A DNA stretch of 64,000 nt from Apus apus (Eukaryota > Chordata > Aves > Apodiformes > Apodidae): the NCBI RefSeq assembly GCF_020740795.1, contig NC_067284.1, forward strand, positions 102,353,440-102,417,439, read 5' to 3'. Within the stretch, counting starts at the first letter, position 1. Every line of letters starts with the position of its first letter. Shown piece by piece: positions 41,311-54,815 of this stretch. The position numbers and the translations under genes are program-made. A model generated the notes under the pieces. It was given only the letters and a program-made list of their open reading frames with translations. It was not told the origin of the DNA and searched no databases.

Positions 41311-44300
41311 GTCTGAATTATAGCCTTTTTTAAAGGAAGATTATTTGCCTATCAGTTGCAAGGAACTGATGTGTAGGAAAGCATATTTAACATGAAGTTT
41401 CACATACATTCATGTAAATTATCATCTTATATGCTTTCTGGATACTGTAATTTGGCTGAGGAGATTGATTGGGGTGATCAGCTGTAGTTAGCATGGTGAA
41501 CATTTCTATAGGCTTGTCTGCAAGTTTAACCCTGTCTCTGGCATTAATGGGAGATACCAGCAAATTAAAGAGAATGGTTTAATAATGGAGGGTTTGTTTG
41601 TGAAAAATGACAAGGGGAATTTTTTCCTTCCCATTTTTGAAGATACAGAAGCTCAATGGAGAAAGCTGTTTGATGGTGTGGGACTGTAAGAACAACAAGG
41701 ATTGTAAACAAATTGTAATTGCTTTCCCATTGACTAGATTGTTATTGCTCATAAACCTTTTCTTGTAAGCTCCTGTATCTCGTGGTGCACAGGCATCATG
41801 TTGTATGAGATGACTTAAGTATTTTGCTCTAGCTTTCAGGCTGAGGACACAGGACATTGTACACCTACTTTTCAAATAATGGATAATTTCTACTTGAATA
41901 AATGGCTTTTTTTTTTTTTCTTCTTTGTGGGGCCCAAACAGTAATTTCCTCTTGGAACCAAAGGTCCTAGGATGACTTCTGTGATCCTGGCATGATATTA
42001 CGTGGGAAGGACCAGAAGAGGACTAGCAAACTTCAAATCTGGGTTACAGCCACTCTTGGGAAGTAGCTGCAGACTGGCAGCTGCTGTAAACTGTGTTACG
42101 TATGTCCCCTGGTCCTTGGGAAAGTATATACTTTGAAATTTTGAGGGATTATTATTTGTGTATTTTTATAATTGTGTTTCAAAATGAAATTTCCACGTAG
42201 TATCCTTCAGATAGCAAGGGTTGGTTACTGTGTGTTCCTTGCTGAGCATGCGTGGGGGTGTGAGGGAGGGAGAGCAGGCAGAACAAAGCTCTCTGTCTTC
42301 AGTTGGTCACTCTTTATAGTTATGGACTATGCTTGCTCGTCCAGCTGCACGTACATCCTTCAGTGTGTGCCTGTAGGATCCACATGCTCCTAGATATCCA
42401 TATTGGAGTGTCGATAGGTAAATGTCTCTGGAATGACCTTTGCTGTTTCTCTCTGGTGTCCTGTAGTGAATGCATCAGTTACAGCACATCCATTCACTGC
42501 ACCACAGATGGAAGAACTTTCGGATGTGGCAAACTGGTTACTGATGTGCTGTGTTGCAGTCAGTGCTACATCTTTGCAACTCCTACTTCGAAAAAATTTC
42601 CTAATCTGTCAAGAGTGTCTGGATTTCTGCCTCATCCTTCAACTGGAAGACCCGCTTTCTCAGGGTTGTGTATCTGTGTGCCGCATGTAGTCAGAGTTTA
42701 ATTTCATGTCTGCTTCAGGATATTGAAGGCAGCGATGCCATCTGGGGTGGGGTTCACTGGTTTAGCTTGGCTGTCCTAAACTTCCCAGTTAAGGTGGTAG
42801 AGCAGCTTCTCTTTATACCCCCAACTGATAAACTTGTGTCTAACTGTTTTAATACAAGGATATTTTTAAGGCCGTTTAGTAAAATCCTTTCCTGACCTGT
42901 ATTTGAGCTTTGCATAATGAGCAGGGTGTTGTGCCACAAAAAGGGGCATCAAAGTGTATGATGAGACATGTCCCCATGGGGCTGATGACTTGTTTATAAC
43001 TCATGGTGGTGGGGAGGTACTAATGGCTCTAGGTGGTTTATAAAAATCAAGTGTAGTATGCAGCACTCATGACCTCAGTTTAACTGCACTAGCCACTTCT
43101 AGAGAATTAATTAAATTCAGTACTTTTTCTAAGTCTTTCATCAGGTTTTCATTAAGCTTACGTGTGTTGCTGTTTTGCGTGGTGTTTTGTTATATGTTTC
43201 CAGCATCCATCTGCTGTAATATGTTTCATACCATGGAACTTACCCAGCAGCTTTTCATCTTCTAGCAGTGTGCTATGACCTAGCATTAGGTGATGTAGTT
43301 TTCATCACTTCCAGTTCTTAAACGTCAGGGTGGATGAGGACAAGTGCTTCTTTGAAGTGATCAGAGCTTATCAAAAGGGTTATGGTGGTAGCAGAAATCT
43401 TGTGTGGATTAAAAGGCCAGCTCTTGGGAAACACTGAGGCCTTAAATGGTCATTGTTTTTATAGAGCGTGAAGAAGGACTTTTTTTTCCATTAATATTGT
43501 CTTCTACCATCTGCAGATCCTTAACAAAAAATTGATATTGTTATTCTTTGCTGTGAATCCTAATGGTTCGACACACTGGAAGGCTGTCCCTTCAATCTTC
43601 TGTGCTCTTTATTTTTAGTCTTTCTGAAAGGATGATTTAACAAAAATATCGGGAGGTTAACCTAATGACAACTTCTGGTTTGGTTTCTCCAGTAGTAGGA
43701 TGGGGTGGGCCAGTTGTACCTCCTATTTGAACAAGAAGAAACTGATCCTGTGGGAGGGAGGAAATGCTACCTCCTAATTAGCGTTGTTGTTTAAAATCCT
43801 TCAGTGTTTGGTTTTAAAGGCGCAGCATAATCATTTGATGTTCGTGCAGATCATGTATACAAATGTATGTATTATTTTTTTCAAGTTTAAGCAGATCAAT
43901 GCAAAAGAGCTGGGGGATGTGGAGTATTACTTTCCATTTGCGCGATGGAAGGACAATCCAGTTTACACTTCATCTCCTGCTATTTTGTTTAGTAAGTATT
44001 TTCCACTCTGTGTGGAAGGCAGCACTGGAGCACATTTCCTGCTTTAGCCGAACAGGAAGCTTTATTCAGCTTATTCCTAGGGAAACCCCTCCTCCAACCC
44101 TAGCCACCAAAAGTGAGCATTATTTGAGAGAGTATCAGCAGAAGGCAGGGGATTAATGGGCTGGCTGACTTTCTGGGCTTCTTGTTGCTTGTGGTGTAAG
44201 GAAAGAGTGTACAAGATATCTCACATCTTGTTATATCAGAAGAAACCTTTAGAAAAATAGTTCAGGAAAGAAAAAAAACAAAGCACTCCCTCCCTGCCCC

Positions 44301-45499
44301 ACTCTGTGACAAAACAAAACCCACCACCAAAACCATGGTGTGGTATTAAGGAAGCTTTGGTAAGAAAGGACTGACTTTCAGGGTAAAAATTTGGTTCTAT
44401 CAGTGTTTGGTAGCTACAGCTCCGCTATGAGATTCTACAGGTGCTTCAGGTGTCTCTGCGCAGTGGTACTTTTTTCCTCTCTGTTACTGTGTAATATGAA
44501 GATTCAGCATCAAAGTTCAAACCATGTTAATTAGTTAGTTGCTAAGTTCCCCTAGGAAAAAAAAATAAATTAAAAAATTCTCTTTTACCCTTTTGTAATT
44601 ATTCAGACTGCAGCTCAGGAGCAGTATAACTCTTGTTTTATTTAGCTAGTGCAAGACTAATTATCTGTGGAAATTCAACCTGATCCAAAGGAGATTTCAT
44701 TTGAAATAAGCAGGAAGAAAGTCTGAGTTAGAAAAAAAATTCCCATGGGGACTGTGGGCCAAGTCGTTGTCCTGCTGAGTGGCAAGGCTCCAGCTGAATT
44801 CAGTTTGATGAGGGTTTGGCTTGCTGTTTTGAAAACAGTTGACACTCTTTGGCTGAAATTTAGAGCTGCTTTGTACATTGGTCAGGACCCATTATACGCC
44901 ACCTATGAATGTTTATTTCTGTAGATCTTATGATTGGCTTGATCATTCAGGAAAATGGTGTTTAGGAGAGGTAGTTAATGAATTAAACATACTTGTATTT
45001 AGTTGTTTTTAATTAGCTTCTATTTTGAAGTTCCTGGATATTTTAGGATACAATAAAATGTCCTCAGTAGTTTCTCTTCCTATTAGTATTGGCACAGTCT
45101 CAGCTTGGTTGAGTGTGAGCTAGTAATCTTGGTCTTGTGGGCTTCTCCTAAGCTGCTAATACGAAGTTCCTGCAAAAGAGGCATTTTTTTGGGTGAACCT
45201 ATTAACAGACATAAAACAACACAGTGGAAAGCCACTGAAATTCCTCAGAACCTCTGTCCTGGATTTTAAACCAGCCTGTAACCGATGGAGAATCAGATGA
45301 GGCTTTCAAGGGGGATTGTGAGCAGATTATCCCACATGTGTTTAGTGATTCCTGCACCTTCCTCTGCAGTGTTTGTTGCTGGCTGCCATCAGCTGTTGGA
45401 TACTGTGCTTAGTATTGTCAAAGCCAGATTCACTACGGTGATTCCTGGCCTTTTTCCATATTTCTGAGTGAAGGAGGGAGAATTTCCCTTTCCTCCTCA

Positions 45500-45562
45500 T
45501 GTTTTTTTTTTTGTTTGGTGTAGTTTTTGTTTTGTTTTTGTTCTGTTTTGTTTTTTTTCCCC
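45500..45562 (-). repeat. T/G-rich low-complexity tract
   Basis: A T run followed by gtttggtgtagtttttgttt and further tttg units. It is the complement style of the A/C tracts at 5045, 6261, 14651 and 52708. Confidence 0.8.
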
Positions 45563-46077
45563 CTCATGCCTGTTCAAGTAAATGATGCTATAAATGAGGA
45601 TGTGTGCTTTGGTTCCTGTTATCAGTGCAGCACAAACAGAAAGGCAGATTGAGAAACATAAGGCATTAAAAAAATACACATTGAAGGCTTGGCAGTTATG
45701 CCAAGTCCCAGTTTCTTTTGTAGTCCTAAACTAGGTATCAGCAGGCAAGATCAAAGCTGTCCATCTTAAATGTTAACAAGATCAATTAAACATGGTAATT
45801 AAATGTTGTTCCCAGCTGTAGGTTGGATAGGAAACCTGCTGGTTGGATGGCAGTCTCCAGAGAGCCTGGATGATATGCCACTTAAGAGGCTAGAAAAAAT
45901 ATCTTTCTGCCTGTGGGTTAAGCACAGATCACTGTGGGTGGACTCTGCAAATTGTTTGTATCTATATTACAAGGTGTTTTAGTTGGGCAGGGCTTCTTCT
46001 GGCTTCAGGCTGTTGTGTTTGTTGTTTTTTTATTTTTTTATTTTGTCATTTGTGAGTGATTGTGGTTTAAGTTAGGT

Positions 46078-46095
46078 TTTATTTATTTATTTATT
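46078..46095. repeat. TTTA tandem
   Basis: About four TTTA units. Confidence 0.8.
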
Positions 46096-47304
46096 GTCCT
46101 CTTGTCCTTTAATCAGTTCTGTACAAATGAGATTTCATTGCCCTTTGAGAATTATGAGTAGCTAAAATATGAATATTTCAGGTCCTGCTCATTTTGGTTG
46201 AGCTTACGTCAGGGTGCAGTCTGGAGACAGGGCAGTAACGCCTGCGGAGTAATTGCTTTGCCATAACTCCTCTGGGTAATTTCCCCATTGGAGCCCCTGG
46301 TCTGCATGCTTTTTATGTTAAGGCATAAAGGCTTCTCTTCCTCCTTTTCTTTAGTAGTTTGGGCTCCTCACCCTAGGTATGCTCTGAGCTGCCTCTCCAT
46401 CTGCAGTCCTGCCTCCTCTGAGGGGTGACAGTTTCCGTGTCTGCTCTGCACCTCACCACTCGTGTTGTGCCTGACGGAACTGGCCTTGGGCATCTCCCCT
46501 TGTGCAAACACAAAGCTCTACATGCCTGATAGTTGGTAGGATTTGGGAGAAAGGAGGTGAGGGGATAGGAGGCAGAGACAGGAAAGGGTGAAATTTGATG
46601 GAGCTTCTGGCTTTTTCATGACAGCCCCTTCTCACTCCTTCATTTCAAGGCCTTTGGTGTTAATGCCAGCATAAGGCCTTTCCAGCTGCAGTTGTGGCAC
46701 AGTGGATAGCACCACAGTAATAATAGTCTTAATCCTCCCTGGTATGTCCCATTGTTAATCTTTAATGTTTCCCTTCCAAACACAGAGTTGTCTATCGCTC
46801 TGCTGTAGGAGTATGAATGAAGAGCAAAACCATTTACGCCATTAGAGTGGTGGAAGCGAGAGCATCCAGGCATTACTTGAAATGAATAAGCTTCACAGGA
46901 ATTCACTGTAATGTAGATTTGTGGCTGAGATCTTATAACTTTTGAATTTAAAGAACACCTTAGTGTTTCAGTAGGTTTAACTTCCCTGATCTACATGTGA
47001 GCAGCAGCTCTGTTTTAATCTGAAACTGAACATCTTGACAAGTAAATCTGTTTACTTGATTAGATATTACTTTTACTGTATTCAGGCTGTAGTCTAGCTA
47101 AGCAAATTTTAATTAATCTAAGATTGCTGGTTTTTGTAGCTCTACTTCTCAGAGATTAGGACTGTAACAGATGCCCTCCGAAGTAAATTTGAACTATGGA
47201 TGCTACCTGAAGAACTGAACCACTTAAATTTTCTACTGGTAATAGATATTAATGGAAATAAAAATGGAAAAAAAGTAATATTAAGCATATTATTTTATCT
47301 TTCA

Positions 47305-47326
47305 TTATTTATTTATTTATTTATTC
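47305..47326. repeat. TTTA tandem
   Basis: About five TTTA units. Confidence 0.8.
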
Positions 47327-50300
47327 TGGTTGAATGGCCAAGTGGGAAATGAAAATGAGATACTTTCTCAGAATATTGGTAATGTGTTTTACTTGAACAC
47401 TCTTCTATCTTCTTGCTTCTCCCAGATTTTTTTCCTGTTAGTATCAAAATGCTGGCTACTGAAGATCTCTCATCAGTTTGAAGTGGTGGGATAAATATTG
47501 CTGCTCACTTATCTTACATACAGTCTCCTGTGTCTAGTTGTTGCATTGGTAAACCTTCTCAACAGCGTGGGTTTGAGTAAAGAGAGCAAGCTTAGCCTTT
47601 CTCCTGACAAACAGACATCTGTCTTCTGTTTTCTACATTGGGGTGTTTTGGCTTTTGGCAACAGATGGAGTTTACTTATGAGAAGCTCAGCAGGACCTGA
47701 GAGGGGAGCTTTGTGGGTTATCTCTAGTAGCACCTTTTGTTCTTGCTGCATGGGCGGAAAGAGCTCCCAAGTGAGCGGGGTTGGCTTTCCCTTCCTATTC
47801 AGTATCTAGCTGATGCTAAACAACTGAACCTGCTTGAGTGGCTGGAAAAACCAAGGGATGTTTGGCTAACGCAGTATCTTGAACACTTAAAAGAAACCCT
47901 CAAAATGTTGTTAGCCGCACTGTCCACCCAGCCACACTGGGTGCTTAAAATATTTTTAATTAGAAAAAACAAGCCAAATACCAGAAAATAGGAACAAGCT
48001 CTTATAAAACTTATCTAAAATGTTCCCCTTTTTGTTAGCCGAAGTACTGAATTTTCAATTTAGAGGAAGGCATGAACAAAGTTTGATTGATTACACAGCA
48101 AGATCCATCCACCCCACTTATTATGGATGTGATGCCAGTAAAATCCTTTTTCCTAAATTTTGAATGATGCAAGAAATTCTGGAGACAATCACTCTGTAAG
48201 ATTGAGATATATGGTAATGTATATATGAACAATCATTCAATTAGTATAAAGGAAACTAACTATATACTTATTTTCATTTGTGTTAGAAAGACAGACGTCC
48301 TGTATTGTGAACTGTAACATTTTTTAAATAACAGAGAGAACTTAATAAGTGTGTTCTACGTGTGTTATGAAGGAGAGAGAGAATGAAAAGAGTGTAATGT
48401 TAATAATATGCCTTGGTGTGTTAGTTTAGGTGCAGTTTTCTAAAACTTGTTCATCTGACTGTTCTATGGGAGGTAATTACTATGTGGTTTCTCCTGCTAG
48501 GTTTATTTATTTATTCAATAGCAAGTGTATGTGATAGATCATCAAGAGTACTATAAAATAGAAGCATATTTGTCACAGAAAGTCACTTTTTACAGTGGAA
48601 TGCATGCTGTTGGGGATGGGTAAGGTGGGAAAGAGAAGGGCAGTGATGGGGAAATTGCAGTGTTTTTTACCAGTTGTGTTCAGGAGCTCGATGGAAGCCC
48701 AGATACAGGAAACTGGTATAGCAACTGATCTTGGCAAGGCCAACACCCTTCCCCGTATCTCTGGCGGCTACCCTGGCAGTAGGGAGCATGTGCCATCCTG
48801 TTGGGCAGGCTGGGACAGCCCGAACCCTGCGGGGAGCAGTCCTGCAGAGGCTGGGGGGGCCTGACCCCACTGGTCTGCACCTGGGCTTGGCCCTGGTTGT
48901 GCAACATGTGCCAAAGTGGCTCTGCCTCTGTGTGTCCCAAAACCCTGGGTAGCACCATGTAGGGTTTACCTCATCCCAGGGAGGCAAGCATAATCTTAAC
49001 AAGGGTGGTTTAAATGTAAATAGGTTATTATAGTTGATTTTGAAATTACAGTTGCAGATATAATCACATAATAACTCTATTATAAAATAGACAGAATTGT
49101 AATCTATAATTGTGATCTTTGCGTTCAGGAAGGCTGGTGAAAACAAGGTGAAGGTGAACCAGTCCTCTTGCCCTGCCTTGTCTTGGTCAGTGGTGGGACT
49201 GGGCTGCCCTTCAGCAAGGAATCTCCTGAACAGAGAAGAGGAAGACTGCTTGCTTGTCCTGGAGGAAGGTGAAACTGCAGCGTTGGCCTACTTGCAATCA
49301 CAAATTTCCTTGAAACATTAAAAAGCACTTACTTAGCACAGCCACAATACAGATTTAACTGTGAGCACCAGGCTTTTTGCCCCAAGAGAGTCTAGTCTTG
49401 ACACATGCAAGTCAAGTTAGAAGATGGCAATTTAGTTAACTGTGGTTTGAAAAGGTCTGTGTTGAGGAACCCAAAGTTTCACAATAGTTATGAGCCTTCT
49501 TGAGGTCTAGAGAAAAAGTAGGTAATTAGAAATCCACAGAGTGTTTGCCCAAGGCAAAGAATACCACAAAAACATAGAGCTCTTGGTGTTTTTTAGTTTG
49601 TCATGTTATAAAAGCCTCTGTTTGTTCTATATCTTTTACAGAGACATTGTGTCTGCTTGATGGTCACAAAGACCAAAACCATCTGCAGTATTTATTATCT
49701 TGCCTGCTCCCACTCATTGCTGAGTTTGGCTTCAGTTCTGTAATTGATGTCCCCTCTGCGAAGTGTGGTATGTGCCATGGGAGGGAGTACCCTTGGAGGC
49801 CTGTTGGCCTTGACTCTGTTGCTCTAACAGAGCATGTTTTCATCTCCCACCCCTTTTCCCAACACACAAAATACAGTAGCTTTTCTCTCACAAACCACTT
49901 TGTTACTGTTACTAACTTTGCTGACAAATGGTGAAACTGGCTGTTCTCTGGAAATAGCTACAGCTTGTAAACATTACAGGTAACTTGGCATTGTACATAC
50001 GGATAATTTGTTGCAGGTTAACACATCAAATATTAAAATTATTTAAATGCATTGTGTAGTACAACTGGTAGGAAAATGAATTGGGTCATGACAGACAAAA
50101 GCTTGTCTTCATTTGAGCTTCTGTCAGCTTGGCATGTTTGTGCTCCGTTGGTTTTATCACTGGTGATGTCTATACACACATGGCATACCTAATTTAGATT
50201 ATTGTTAGTGCCTTTCAAAAGTAAATTATGGATAAACCAAATCATGAATGCAAGTGAAAGTATGGCTATATTTCTGGTAAAATTTTGAGCTTATCAGGGA

Positions 50301-50683
50301 GAATCCCAGAATATCTGAGCATTTAAAAGAAATAGCAAATCGGAAAAATGACTGACAGACAAAAGGCAGACCCCACCAAATAGCAGGTGTTGCTATGAAT
50401 GCTGTAGCTAGACCATGGAGTGACCAGGCAGAAAGTCCTTCATGATCTCGGTTAACACTGGAGCACAGTTTTCTGCTTTCAGGATGTTGTAAAAGATACT
50501 TGAACAGAATGCTGTTTGCTGTAGTACCTTTTTAAAAATTTCTTCCCTGCATCAGTGGCTGTTGTTGAAGCTGTGACTGCGTGAATTTGAATGGAATGAA
50601 ACTTTCCAAGGAGAAGTTCTTGAGGATCACATATTGAGAGCTTTGCAACTGAAAGGGTAAATGCTCTTTCTGTCGTCATTGAA

Positions 50684-50936
50684 ATCACAGAATCCCAGAA
50701 ACAACACCTCTGGAGATCACCTAATCCAACCCTCTACTCAGAGTAGGCTCATCTTGAGCAGGGTGCTGAGGGCTGTGTCCAGCTGGGTTTTGGCTTCCTC
50801 TGAGAGTGGAGCATCCACAACCTGCCTGGGCAACCCATGCCAGTGTTTGACCACCCGCACAATAAAAAAGCTTTTCCTTATGTTTAAATGGAGTTTCTTT
50901 TGCTTCAGTTTGTGTTCATTGCCTCTTGTCAAAGAA
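50684..50936 (-). mobile_element. CR1 LINE 3' fragment, minus orientation
   Basis: Starts atcacagaatcccagaa, with ggagatcacctaatccaacc, gagcatccacaacctgcctg and aaaaaagcttttccttatg. The minus-strand frame gives LNIRKSFFIVRVVKHWHGLP, the CR1 ORF2 C-terminal block. It is 5'-truncated and inverted relative to NHSL1. Confidence 0.93.
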
Positions 50937-52707
50937 TTGTAAGTGGAAACACTGATGCATTCTTCTTACTGGAAGGCTGTCCAAGAGGGATGCTAATTTG
51001 TGCCCCAGATAGACAAACTGTTCAAGAAGGCTGGGGTACATGCCCAGCTTGCAAAGTAAAACCTTAGGTAAATGGCTTAGCATGTTTATCTGAAAAAGGG
51101 GTGGGTAAGGGACAGTGTTAGTCAATCTCAAGTAATAATGCTGTAACAAAGCTGGCAGCCAAAACCCACACAATTATTCACTCGAGGACGTCTGACCTTG
51201 CAGTGAGTATTCAGAAGAGCTTTTAATACTCTCAACAAAAATACCTGTTGCTCCTATTGAAGGGCAAGGTAACAACCTTCGTATCAGAAAGATTGAAACT
51301 AGCTCCAGTGGAGATAGTGGAAACTGTTTCTAGTGTCTCACCCTACAGATACTGCCAGCAATGTCTCTTCAAGGGGGCAAAACGTTCGGTGTTTGCAGAA
51401 GTCCTGCACAACCCTTCCCTGCGCTTAAGAATTTCAGCAGTGGCTTCATTAGAAATTCTAACAAAGGGTCTTGGCTAGTTTTTTTGGCAACTCTCTAGGA
51501 TCTAGGCTACATTAATACAATACTTTTTTATTATTATTATTTTTTTGGCTTGTTGATATGAGCTTTATTAAGCAGGTTAGAAAAGATACGTTATAGTTAT
51601 GTTCTTCATCTTGCTTCGGACAAGCAAGTGAACTCCAATTATGGGAGACACCTTTTTCATCATCCACAGCAGCAGTTTGCCAAATAAAGTAGTCCCTCGG
51701 TATCCTGAGTTGCTGCTAATTAACACATTTTCCTGTCCTTCTCCTAAGTAAGCATTTTTTTAGGCTGAGTAAATTGGCAGGACTTTGTACACGTGATGGT
51801 GCTTTAAATGAAACTTGTGATTTAAGGGCTAAATAAAAGCTATTGGAGAGAAATTACTTCTTTTAAAATTGTTTTGTTGGACTCCAGGATTATCTGCTGT
51901 TTTACACTAACCTATTACTTACACACATGGATGGCAAGCTATTATTATACATTCCCTTTTGTTTTCCAATGAAAGTTCATAAACTCTTGTTAAAGTGTCC
52001 AAATTCACAGGGGGGAAGCCAAACTGGCATTTGATAAAGCTGTATTTAAAGCTCTTGGCAGGACTTTTCACATATGAAAGATGTTATATATAAGCTCTTG
52101 GAATAAAACTGTAAAAAGTTTTGAGATGACAATTCTAAAGACTACCAGATCATCCTAAAATTAAGAGATTTAAAGACTAGATCACAGTTTTTTTGTCAGC
52201 GTTCTCTTGTCTTACACCATCTTTGTACATGTAAATTGATTTTTTTTGTTACAGCACCTCTGGGAAATATCCACTGGATAAGTTTGTAATCTCAGGTATT
52301 TGGCTCCTCTGTTGCTTTGTGCTGTGGAGCATCACAAAAATGGCATTCACTGACAAGTCTGGCCTTAAGAATTTCAGCATAAGGAATGATTTATTTATTT
52401 TTTAATTTTTTTTTCCTCCCCTGTCCTGTTTCTAAGGAGAATAGTTATAGCTTGTGGAATACATCCTGTTTTCCCTGTTGAAGTGAAACGCTTGCTTTTT
52501 ATGAATAATACCTAGAATTCTTCTTTGTTAAGGCTGCCTATATCTGACCCAGGACTCCTTGAAGCCAAAGGCTAATAGAGGTGTGTTCCTTTGTTTTTTA
52601 CCAGAGAGGAAAAGGTTGTTTGGGTGGGTTTTCTTGGTGTTTTGTTTTGTTTTAACCAGTTTTCCCTCTGCTGTTTTCAGTCAAACCTTGTGTGTGTTTG
52701 TGTGTCT

Positions 52708-52773
52708 CAAAAAAAAACAAAACAAATTCAACCCGCAACAAAACCAAACCAAAAACCAAATAAACAAAAAAGC
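52708..52773 (+). repeat. A/C-rich low-complexity tract
   Basis: Poly-A then caaaacaaattcaacccgc and accaaaccaaaaacc units. Confidence 0.8.
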
Positions 52774-54737
52774 CTGGACAGGTTGAAAACAGCCAATTGA
52801 CTTTGCCAAAATGTAAGAAGACCAAAGAAGAAAAGGCATTGTATCCTAAATGTGTATATTCAGATTTTGTTTGTCTGATCTGTAGCATGAGTAGTGTAGA
52901 TCAAGAACCTAATCCACAAACAATTTTTAAATTGTTTGTGTTCCTTGTAATACATTTTTCGTATAAGTAGATCATGTAACTAAAATATTTTTGCCTGATT
53001 GCTGTTTGCATTTAAGGTCAAGAAGGCACAGAGAGGGGTGAAGGCCTGGGTTGACTTAGGATTTGCATTTTCCAACATCAGTTTTGACCTTGAGTTGTCA
53101 AATATGAACTTGGAACATAAGAGCTTTATAGAATTGCTTGATGGATGGGTTGTAATATTGAAGTCTCCCTTGCCCAGGATCACATGCTTGGAGTTCAGTC
53201 CCTAGACTGAAGTGCTGTCTTTGTAGAGAAGATCCTGCTTGCTTCAGGAGTTAAAAAATGCCGAGGCTGGTGCTTTGGGAGTGTGTTTATAATAGTGAAG
53301 ATATAAGAGAAAAAAGTGAAAAGTGTGTAGGTAAGTTTTTTGGGTTTTTGGGGTGGCTTGGGATGTGTCCCAGTGTTTACTAATTAGGTAGTTGTAGAGC
53401 AACATTTTACTGATCAATTGCATAAGAAATGCTATTATATTCCTTTTGCCTTCTCTCTGCAGACAGCTTTCTTTGTGTGTGGATTGTGGCAATTTTTAAA
53501 AATTACTCTTTCATAGAAAATCTTTTTGAACCTTCTCCCCTTCCAGCCTTTCCTCATTTATTTCAGTAGCTCTAGCTATTGCAGGTTTGTGTTTCAGTAA
53601 AATTGCTGAGATTACCCCTCCTTCTTCTTCTTCACTGAAATGTTGTAAAAACAGAGAGGGGCTTGTTTTGAGAGGAAAATAAATTGCCAGCAGTGGAAGA
53701 AGCAGTTTGAATTCTGGTATATTCAGGATGCTCTGGAATCAGTATTTTGCAATATTGAAATTTGGAAACAGAGGTCATCCTAACTAAGGATTGCCCTTGG
53801 GTTTTTAATCAAGCTTTATTAGTACATGGTAATGAGTATGAGCAGGACTGCTGTAGAGCAACAGTGGGGCAAGCAGTGCCATGTTGGGCAGGCATTGTGG
53901 TTCTGCCAGTGGTCTAAGGTGTCCTGAGATCAGAAAGTGGGGTAACATGGCTACCCTTGTTGTCATATGCAGTTGATGTCTTCTTTGTGATTAATTAATC
54001 TGTTTTGCCATGGATGGAAAAGGTAAAGTGGTTATGAAGACAGTTGGCATGAATGGAAAGGGATGGACTGAAAAGAAACAAAATTAGCATGAGGCAGGCA
54101 TCAGTCCCACTGAAGTGATGGAGTTCTGTCCGTTGCAGCCATCTTGCAGTCAAGTTAGATTCTCATGTGTGTTGTCTTACAGTGGCCAGTGGGAGTTTTG
54201 TTTGTATGTTAAAAAAACACAACAACAATCAAGGGCATGGGGGGGTTGAAAGGGAGGGGTAAAATTGTCGCTTGATTTGCTGTACTGCATTTTAGGGAAA
54301 AAAACGAATGTGAAAAATCAAAGTTAAAATGCTATAGATTAAATCCTATGAGTACTACCAATGCTTAGAGTTCTTGTGGCTGCCAGCACCCATATGAGAC
54401 CTCTAATAATGACCTGTGGCCTTGTAATGTAAGCTTGCAAGATCTTGAATATGATTTAAGGCTTGCCTGAAGGTTAGAGATCTTCCTCTGCAAGTCTTGA
54501 GGAGACAGATCTTGATTTTGGAAACTGGAAGTACTTTTACAGAAAAATGGACTAATGGTCAAAGAACTGAGAAACCTGTTTGACCACCACAAAAATATGT
54601 TTAAATGGAAGAGCAACTTCCCTTCTTTGAAGGCTGACATTTCAAATTGAGGCACAACGTAGATGTGTCCATCATGATGTGGCCATAGCTAAAAGACCTC
54701 CTCACTCATATCAAAAGGGCTTTAAGGATGACAGAAC

Positions 54738-54815
54738 TTGCATTTTACAGTTAAGACAAAGAAAATTCAGAGAGATTGAGAGGCACATCCAAGTAATCAA
54801 GTATCAGAGCCTGCA
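54738..54815 (-). repeat. MIR/CORE-SINE-like relic, minus orientation
   Basis: attttacagttaagacaaag, then attcagagagattgagaggc and a following acatccaagtaatcaagtat with cagagcc. It follows the reverse complement of the MIR consensus (TTTTACAGATGAGGAAACTG...AGAGAGGTTAAGTGACTTGCCCAAG...CAGAGCC) with many substitutions. Such copies in birds are very old and few. Confidence 0.5.
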